NCBI GenBank assembly: GCA_004325065.1
Contig: PITI01000017.1
Span: 1-35,682 of the forward strand
Reading direction: 5' to 3'
Source of the DNA: Hamiltosporidium magnivora
Lineage: Eukaryota; Microsporidia; Dubosqiidae
Length of the DNA stretch: 35,682 nucleotides
Under the pieces are notes generated by a model. The model searched no databases and had not been told where the DNA came from. It saw only the letters and a list, made by a program, of their open reading frames with translations. Position 1 is the stretch's first letter. Every line of letters starts with the position of its first letter. Shown one piece after another: positions 29,168 to 35,682 of this stretch. Both the position numbers and the translations under genes were made by a program.

Positions 29168-31678
29168 TTGTCTTTTTTTCTTCTAATCTTTTGTGTAAAA
29201 ATTGATTGTATCAGAATTATTATTTTTTTCACCGATATTAATCAGAATCAGAATCTTACAGCTAACCAAGCTGAATCATGTTTTACTCTAGACGCTAATA
29301 ACAGAAAAAGACATCGGTATAATGAATTTTTATGTACTCAAACTCAACAATGTTCCTTCGATTTTGATAAAAAAAATTCTAATGAATATTTTCAACAAGA
29401 AGACAATAATATAAGTAATAAAATCCCAAGATTGGATTCGAATGTGAAACGACTAGACAGCACAAATAATACATCAAAAAATGTGGACTCAAACATGATA
29501 TATTATGGGGACAATATTCAGAATTTAGAAGAGCCTGATGTAGATGCAAGCTTTGAAATTTTAGCTGATTCCGAAAATGAAAACTCTCTCTTGTTCAAAA
29601 CCCCTGTCGATATTATAATATTCGAATATTCAAATTCTTATGTAATTCGATCTATGTATTTTGATAATTGTAATTCATCTGAAATTAACGAAATTTATCT
29701 TAATATTAAAGATATAACAAAAGGTAATATTGATATCCATATGTTTAAAGAATGTTTAAATATTCTATGTTACGGTTGGAATTATGGTGTTTCGGGGTTG
29801 AATAACGAAAATTTTTTGGATTTTATTCAGTTACTTTCTGATCTTTCTTGTTACTCGGAATCTGATGCATTAATCACATTATATAAAAACTTACTTCCAT
29901 TTCTATTTTCATATGCAGCGAATATATCGCGTTCAAATGTATTTAATTTGCCAGAAATTGAATTTATAAAATATAGAGAATATTTTTTGCCATTCTTAAC
30001 TGTACTCTATGCTTCAGTCGATATATTTTTTACTTCAAATACAAAAGAATTGGTGTTTATAGAGAAGAATGAAATTAGAAAACTCTATTTGGATGGAATG
30101 ATTTCCTCCGAGAAAATCATAATTAGAACCACACCTATCGCTCTTAAATTTATGTATAAAGATTATTCCAAAGATAAAAAAATTATTCTGTCCAAATTAG
30201 TCTTTTCATATGAAATATTGGGGATAAGGATTTCTAGTGATGACAGATATTATACAGCATGTAAGAATTCTGATATTGCAAATCTTTTTTTGAAAAGAAA
30301 TGCAGGTATATGTGACGTGAAAACCTTTTTCTTTTCGGTTTTTTATACCCACGATTTCAAAAAAAATGAACGGATCAAATATATAGAATTTGAAAGAATC
30401 GATTTAACATATGATTCTAGAATATTAGGCTTTGGTTTTTATTATTTAGAAACTCTAATCCTTGTAAAGTGTAAATTTAATAAATATCCGAAAGTTTTAA
30501 GCAATGTCTCGTTTTATTTTCCCAATTTAAAAATTTTGCGAATTATTGGATTCGGATTAACCAATAGATTTTTTAATAATTTAAATTATTTAAAAATAGA
30601 GACTTTAGATATTTCGGGCAGCAACTATGTTGGTTCGAATCTAAAATTTTGTATTAATCTCCCAAAATTATTGAAAGAATTTAGAATGGATCATTCTTAT
30701 CCGAACTACAATATTTTGAATTCTATGATTTTGAATGATAATTTAGCGGTTTTAAGTATGAGAGGAGTAGACTTTACTTGTTTGAAAAATTTTACAAGTT
30801 TTAGGAATGGCCAAAAATATTTTCATTGCTTAGATCTTTCAGGATGCATACTTGATGATTCTATGTTGAATTTTTTTTCAATAAATATAAGATCCAAGAT
30901 TCTTATATTAGAAGGTTTTGCTAATATGAATCATTTGCAAAAAATTTTGAATCAAGAATCCTTATATGCAAGTGTCAGATGCTTAATCCTTTCGAAAGAT
31001 TCACTCACGTTAAATATTTTCGATTTTTTATGTAAATTTAAAATACTAGAATACTTAAAGATCTCAAATTTAAGTATAAATTTATTAGCGCCCTTTGTTC
31101 CTGATTGTAGGTGTAAAGGTTATATATCTGAAATCGATTTATCAGAGAATAAATTATCAATTTTTTTTCTGTATTTTCTATGTCAGTTTCATCAATTAAA
31201 AATGCTTAGTTTGTCAATGTGTAATCTTGAAACAGCATTCATGGAAATTTTATGCTCTACTAACCTTTCAACTTCTCTTAAAAATTTAAACATAGCCGGA
31301 AAAAGGATGTCTGAATTAGATATTCAGCAGATAGCATTACTGAAGAATCTAAATATCTTGTTCGTTTCTTTTGATGATTCGGTTTTTTCTGGTTCTTTAA
31401 GAAAATATGGAGCGTTGAAAAGTCCAAATTTAGAATTTTTAATTTTGGTTTTTACAAATGTCAACTGTGATATTGCTAATTTTGTCATTATGCTTTCTTC
31501 GTTGAAAAGTCTTAATTTCGTGAAATGCAAATTAAATGACGATGTATTGATCATAAATTTTAATTTATATCCGCCTTCTTTAAAAAGTATAACGTTCACC
31601 AAAACTTTTATACCTGAGAATGATAGATTTTTTTTGGATGTTTTAAGAAATTTTGGAATTCAAGTTATAATAAATTGA
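29168..31678 (+). CDS. Leucine-rich-repeat protein 2, paralogue of protein 1, 5' end apparently frameshifted
   Basis: The frame encodes about 836 residues. From the left: a hydrophobic signal-like segment (1-23, FFLLIFCVKIDCIRIIIFF), a polar N/S/D-rich linker with NKIPRLDSN (protein 1 has NKRPRIDSC), the conserved helical domain (about 150-290, with DLSCYSESDAL and YKNLLPFLFSY) and irregular LRRs to the C-terminus (LETLILVKCKF, IETLDISGSNY, FHCLDLSGCILDD, LKMLSLSMCNLETAFM). It extends about 83 residues beyond the end of protein 1. No in-frame ATG exists before residue 110 (29495-29497); the frame opens at 29153 after a stop, and 29168 is only a TTG. An ATG at 29160 in another frame starts a hydrophobic peptide that leaves frame across a T7 run (29173-29179). 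A one-base homopolymer indel (assembly error or true mutation) would explain this. Secreted LRR role is inferred. Confidence 0.75.
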   Translation: MSFFLLIFCVKIDCIRIIIFFTDINQNQNLTANQAESCFTLDANNRKRHRYNEFLCTQTQQCSFDFDKKNSNEYFQQEDNNISNKIPRLDSNVKRLDSTNNTSKNVDSNMIYYGDNIQNLEEPDVDASFEILADSENENSLLFKTPVDIIIFEYSNSYVIRSMYFDNCNSSEINEIYLNIKDITKGNIDIHMFKECLNILCYGWNYGVSGLNNENFLDFIQLLSDLSCYSESDALITLYKNLLPFLFSYAANISRSNVFNLPEIEFIKYREYFLPFLTVLYASVDIFFTSNTKELVFIEKNEIRKLYLDGMISSEKIIIRTTPIALKFMYKDYSKDKKIILSKLVFSYEILGIRISSDDRYYTACKNSDIANLFLKRNAGICDVKTFFFSVFYTHDFKKNERIKYIEFERIDLTYDSRILGFGFYYLETLILVKCKFNKYPKVLSNVSFYFPNLKILRIIGFGLTNRFFNNLNYLKIETLDISGSNYVGSNLKFCINLPKLLKEFRMDHSYPNYNILNSMILNDNLAVLSMRGVDFTCLKNFTSFRNGQKYFHCLDLSGCILDDSMLNFFSINIRSKILILEGFANMNHLQKILNQESLYASVRCLILSKDSLTLNIFDFLCKFKILEYLKISNLSINLLAPFVPDCRCKGYISEIDLSENKLSIFFLYFLCQFHQLKMLSLSMCNLETAFMEILCSTNLSTSLKNLNIAGKRMSELDIQQIALLKNLNILFVSFDDSVFSGSLRKYGALKSPNLEFLILVFTNVNCDIANFVIMLSSLKSLNFVKCKLNDDVLIINFNLYPPSLKSITFTKTFIPENDRFFLDVLRNFGIQVIIN

Positions 31679-33165
31679 ATAAATTTATTTTATATTCGAT
31701 ATTCAATAAAGCTTTTTATATTAAAATAATAAATTTGTTTGAAACGAATATCATATCTCAATTAGTACTTAGTTTTATTATTATAGCATTTATAAATTTT
31801 CTGAATAAATCTTGATAAAAACAGTAAGAAAAGGGGAGATTTTCAACAAACTTCAAGATTTTGATCAGTCTTGATATTAATCAGAGATCATGCTGAGATT
31901 TTAACAATTCGAATTCAACGATTTCTTTTTAATTAATTCGACTAATTCGGTATATTTAAATTGAAATAAATTTGATGAAAAATATTAAAAATTCACTTCT
32001 ATCGAAGTTAAATCAATAACTGTAATTTGTTATGGTATTCATCGTTCAAAGATATTTTACTAGAATAAATCATACTGTGTGGTTTTTTAAACCATCTTGA
32101 TCCGAAATCACTGTTTTTTTCGGTTTTTTAAATATCAATTTCAGAATTAGGAATATCTTTTTATAGTTATAAAATAGTGCCTGTTTGCAAAACCTAGTGA
32201 TTTCTTTGTTTTTAGAAATATTAAATGCTTGAATATTTAATTTTACTAAAATGTTCTTCGACTTATAGCAAAATCATGTTGACATTTATTTTGCGATTAT
32301 AATTCTGTAAATAAATGTGTTTTCAGCATCAAAATTTTTTTATATTTAATACTTTAGTATCATTGCTGCGATCTTTTAACTTTGGCTCGCGGACATATTT
32401 TTCGGCGTGCCATGGCTTTTTTTATAAACCAGGTGTTTTTAATAGGAAAAAGAATTAAATAAATAAATGAATTATATGAATAAAATTCCATTTAAAGATA
32501 ATTTCTATTGTATATGTGTAATACAAAGAAAAGATTTAAGTTTAAACATTTTTTTTAACTAAAACCATATTTTTTTTTGTTTAATCATAAAAATTCAAAA
32601 TGAAAAAATTCAAAATATTTTGTTACTGAACATGATGTGGTTGAGATTTATCACCAATTATCTGTTGAAATTGAGGATTAAATTTAATATTCGAAATTTA
32701 AAAAAATCTTCAGATACCTATCTGTTAGTTGAATGAAATCCGTTAAAAAAATTTTTTCACATAGATAGACAAGTAAAGCCGAAGGCGGAAATAATATCTC
32801 GAGATCATTTACGAACTTGATTTAATTGTGCAGGAGGAGAAAACAAAATCAAATTTAAAACTATGAGATTGGCAATGAATGCGTATATTTAGTGCAAAAA
32901 AAATTTGCCATTTTAGTGGGATCTAGATCACACTTGATCGATAATCCGATCCCTGTATAATCTCAAGTTCGAAAGATTAAAAGAGGAATAGGTAAGTAGT
33001 AAAATTCTAGCTAAAAATATTTATTTGTTCATTTCCTTTTTATAGGTTTAATTAAGAAATAGAAAAAACTTGATTTTTTTGTAATTTAATATTTATACAA
33101 AATTAAAAAATACCAATTAGGAATTTATTTTTATAATGAAAATAAAATTGAAAAATTCATATTCT
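31679..33165. other. Gene-free stretch containing R2 copy D
   Basis: No gene is supported. The less AT-rich part (about 32760-33030) includes repeat R2 copy D. Convergent 3' ends of LRR protein 2 and the dephospho-CoA kinase gene flank it. Confidence 0.55.
32912..33030 (+). repeat. Dispersed repeat R2, copy D
   Basis: Aligned with 25415-25595 (see copy C). Shared blocks are ATAATCTCAAGTT, ATTAAAAG and GGAATAGGTAAGTA. The AGGTAAGTA is a perfect 5' splice-site-like string present in both copies. Confidence 0.45.
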
Positions 33166-33798
33166 TTATTTAAGATCAGAATAAACCATTAAAAGAACTA
33201 CAATGTAAATAATATAAAAATATATATTAACACCTTTGAAATTAATCTTATCGAGTTGTATTTTTGTAGATTCAATACTATTAGAATTATCAATTGTGTA
33301 AGTTGCATTACAAATTTTGTACTTAATATCCATTTGTGATTTTATTTTTTGATCTATCAACAAATTACCATCTCTTTCAATTAATCTATTCCTCTGTGTT
33401 TCGTAGTCACAATAAACTACAATTGAATCAAAATATTTATTTAATTTACATTCAAAAAATAACGGAATTTCCATAAAAATAATTGATTTTCCCATAAATG
33501 CATAATATAGCAATCTAAATATTATTTCCGCATATACTTTTGGATGTATCAATTTTTCCAATTCCTTTCTTTTTTCTTTATTATTGAATACCATTTTTCT
33601 TAATTCTACTTTGTTTAAGGTATTGTCATCGTTTTTAACAGAATCACCAAATATTTGATACACCTTTTCCAAATTTTTATATAAAATTTTATTTGATATT
33701 TTGTCTGCATTTATAACTACATAACCTTTATCCATTAATATATTTGCCACACTTGTTTTTCCTGTCGCTATACCGCCAGTAATTGCTATTATTTTCAT
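33166..33798 (-). CDS. coaE: Dephospho-CoA kinase (CoaE/DCAKD/Cab5 type)
   Basis: 210 residues. It phosphorylates the 3'-hydroxyl of the ribose of dephospho-CoA with ATP, the last step of coenzyme A synthesis. The P-loop GGIATGKT is at 8-15, followed by the family's N-A-D-x-I segment (NADKIS, 30-35), the LEKLIHPKV segment (80-88), FMEIPLFFE (108-116, matching the V-x-D/E-x-P-L-L-F-E motif) and RNRLIERDG (136-144). The NAT-type end of the kinase core is TYTIDNSNS (166-174). Residues about 190-206 (VNIYFYIIYIVVLLMVY) form a likely C-terminal membrane anchor after the kinase core, suggesting membrane association. The length otherwise fits the 200-residue family. A GGG triplet lies 10 nt before the ATG. 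Confidence 0.93.
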   Translation of the reverse strand: MKIIAITGGIATGKTSVANILMDKGYVVINADKISNKILYKNLEKVYQIFGDSVKNDDNTLNKVELRKMVFNNKEKRKELEKLIHPKVYAEIIFRLLYYAFMGKSIIFMEIPLFFECKLNKYFDSIVVYCDYETQRNRLIERDGNLLIDQKIKSQMDIKYKICNATYTIDNSNSIESTKIQLDKINFKGVNIYFYIIYIVVLLMVYSDLK

Positions 33799-33807
33799 TG
33801 TTTTTTA

Positions 33808-33810
33808 CCC
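33808..33810 (-). promoter_or_regulatory. GGG start-proximal motif (dephospho-CoA kinase)
   Basis: GGG on the minus strand (CCC at 33808-33810 on plus), about 10 nt upstream of the ATG, in an AT-rich leader; the same class of motif as upstream of the p24-like, TPR and CZIB genes. Confidence 0.4.
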
Positions 33811-34820
33811 TCTTTAAAATAGTTTTATCTATGAAACTTTTCAACCGCTAAAAAAAATATTTGAAACAAAAAAAATCAAAGAAAGATTTTTTTTCAAATA
33901 AGTAACGGTTATAAATCAAAATATTTATTAGAAAATATCTTTATATCTTATTTAAGGATTATTACTCATAGTTTAATATTATAATTATAGATGATATAAG
34001 ATTTATAATATATTAAAAATAATATAGTTGGGTGATTTGGAAAAAAAATTAAACATCCTCTGTTAATAAACTGTTAAATGATAAATCATTTAAAATAATA
34101 CTATACTCATTATTTAATTTGTTTTATTAAGTTGGTTTTTTCCGATTGTTCTTTAATTTTAAATACAAAATAAGATAATTATTTGACTATTTAATGAAAT
34201 TTATAATTGTCATGAGAAATTAATATTTATAGACATTAAAATGTTAGATTAGATTGTTTATAATTTATTTAAAGATTAAATAGATAAAATATATTTAAAT
34301 GAACTTAAAAAGGTTTTTTTCTTTATTATAATAGTCTTGCTATGAAATTATTTATTTTCTTTAAACTTGATTTCTTACGGTCAATTAAATGAGCAAAATA
34401 TTACCAAATTTAGAATATTAGTATGCCTTTTTGGGAGCATTACAATTTTATTATTGGAAATAAAAAATTTATAACTTTTAGAAATCTAACTTCTAAATAC
34501 TATAGAGAAAAGCTGCAAATAAAAAATTTAAAATTCATAGCAATACCTTATACATTTCTGCTATATTTCATTGAGCAATAAAATTAATTTAAGATGGATT
34601 TGCTTTTTATTATTGATTTTTTATATAACACACTGGATTATTCTTCGATTATTTAGAAGCTTTTCCAATATTTCTTTTTAGTGTATAATTTAGATTTTTT
34701 AATCATTTTAGAATTTAATAGTTTTGTTTAAACTTTTGTTTTAAAGTTTTTATCATTTTAGTAAAACGTAATATTTTTAAGAATTTTTTCATAGACTCTG
34801 ATGCTTGAATGCTATTTTTC

Positions 34821-35083
34821 GACACTTAAACAACATTTTCTCGACAAAATAACGTTTCAAAAAAAATGATTTCAAGTTTCGTCTGAGTTATCGGAGGAAT
34901 GTATATTCCTATAATTAATTATATTTGGATATTTGAATTGCAACTTAGGCACACACATATTAGATTTTAAGTTATTGCAAATAATAGAATTGAAATTCAA
35001 ACGCTTAAAAATTATTTTCTCGTTTTTTGGTTCTAAAATTTAAATAAAATCTCAAAATTGATTCCAATTCGAATCTGAGTTAT
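34821..35083 (+). repeat. Diverged tandem duplication, unit about 185 bp
   Basis: The left copy (34821-34891) and right copy (34999-35083) share, in order, CTTAAA, ATTTTCTCG, TGATT(T/C)CAA and TCTGAGTTAT. The match continues weakly into TTAGG...CA(A)CAC segments further right. Confidence 0.4.
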
Positions 35084-35519
35084 TATATTTATTTTTATCT
35101 AAAAGAAGTATACTCGATATTTTGTTCTAAATTTAGGATTCAACACTTGATGTTCACTCATATTTCCGCACATTCATTTTCAAACATATTGTTAGAACCG
35201 AGACCTTTAAAATTGGTTTTTAACACAATTTTATACCCGTTTATTCAAAACAATCAGAGTCTTTATAGAAATGAATATCGCATAGATATAATCAAATATT
35301 TTCTTAAATATTCATTACATACGAATGGTTTAGAATTTATCTAAAAAATACTTAAATTACAATATACATTTAAATATCAATTAATTCAGAATAGATTGTA
35401 AATTCGGCTCTGATATAACTAATACTTATATTTATTCGTTATTCTTGTCTCATTTAATTCTAACAAACATATATTTAGTCTATACACAAATTAAATAGAA
35501 GTTTCTATTTGTAGCTTAT

Positions 35520-35682
35520 TTATTTGACACAAATTTGTGATTTTTAAAATTCTAATTTGTCTTTTTAAAAATTAGCTAGTATTTATTACCAAGAAATTAA
35601 TAGTTTATTAACCGTTTATTTGAGACAAATTTGAGATTTTTAATATATTTATTTTGTCTGTCACTCCTGGATAGTATTTATT
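35520..35682 (+). repeat. Tandem repeat, period about 96 bp, running off the window
   Basis: TTATTTGACACAAATTTG (35520) recurs as TTATTTGAGACAAATTTG (35616), and TAGTATTTATT at 35577-35587 recurs at 35672-35682. GATTTTTAA and TTTGTCT lie at equal positions in both units. A weaker, older unit may precede it from about 35430. Confidence 0.6.

Larger units (their letters stand above)
33799..35682. other. Gene-free stretch with diverged duplications and a tandem repeat at the edge
   Basis: No gene is supported. A frame of about 98 codons between stops at about 35050-35344 (ATG at 35150) has no family features, and one of this length is expected by chance in a window this AT-rich. The segments at 34821-34891 and 34999-35083 are related, and a period-96 repeat occupies 35520-35682. 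Confidence 0.5.

Noticed and set aside
35147..35344. 65-codon plus-strand frame (open for about 98 codons between stops)
   Set aside because: About one frame of this length is expected by chance in a window this AT-rich, and it lies within a duplicated, repeat-rich end.
1..35682. CRISPR array, bacterial operon or prophage
   Set aside because: No regularly spaced short repeats, no ribosome-binding sites or operon-like spacing; all recognised genes are eukaryotic.
34860..35682. Telomere
   Set aside because: No short G-rich telomeric repeat; the period-96 array is AT-rich and not terminal in character.

Overview
The window looks like nuclear DNA of a microsporidian, an obligate intracellular fungal parasite. 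It is very AT-rich. Every recognisable gene is eukaryotic, intronless and compact: p24 cargo receptor, BRO1-domain protein, LC8 dynein light chain, CZIB/DUF866 protein, class I fructose-bisphosphate aldolase and dephospho-CoA kinase. Several starts have a GGG/CCC triplet and AAATTT just upstream, as described for microsporidian genes. Gene density is unusually low for the group: ten protein genes and one tRNA in 35.7 kb, with deserts of 2.5 to 7 kb. A pair of large diverged secreted-type leucine-rich-repeat (LRR) proteins is also present. That combination recalls the gene-sparse, LRR-rich microsporidia (for example Hamiltosporidium-like lineages), but the species assignment is inference.

Layout. 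1-480 (-): p24/emp24-type protein, cut by the window edge. 1042-1113 (+): tRNA-Arg(CCU). 1643-1811: a GC-rich, strongly foldable island between two perfect 26-bp direct repeats. 2015-3928 (+): BRO1-domain protein. 3929-6543: desert. 6544-6939 (-): LC8 dynein light chain with a charged N-terminal extension. 7119-8603 (-): TPR-like protein, possibly the Naa15 NatA subunit. 8604-11098: desert with repeat R1 copy A. 11099-11608 (-): CZIB/DUF866 zinc protein. 11609-14504: desert. 14505-15518 (-): aldolase. 15519-19747: desert. 19748-22156 (-): LRR protein 1. 22157-29167: 7-kb desert with R1 copy B, R2 copy C and coding-like relics. 29168-31678 (+): LRR protein 2, with no in-frame ATG at its 5' end. 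33166-33798 (-): dephospho-CoA kinase. 33799-35682: AT desert ending in a tandem repeat that runs off the window.

How the genes relate. They do not form one pathway. They cover secretory traffic (p24), endosome/ESCRT function (BRO1), the cytoskeleton (LC8), possibly protein N-acetylation (TPR), glycolysis (aldolase) and coenzyme A synthesis (CoaE). The LRR pair is the accessory, fast-evolving component, and the deserts around it hold most of the repeats and decayed coding-like segments.

The most interesting unexplained items are the structured island at 1669-1791, the broken 5' end of LRR2 next to its intact-looking paralogue, and the old dispersed repeats R1 and R2. I did not find a convincing new multi-gene system.
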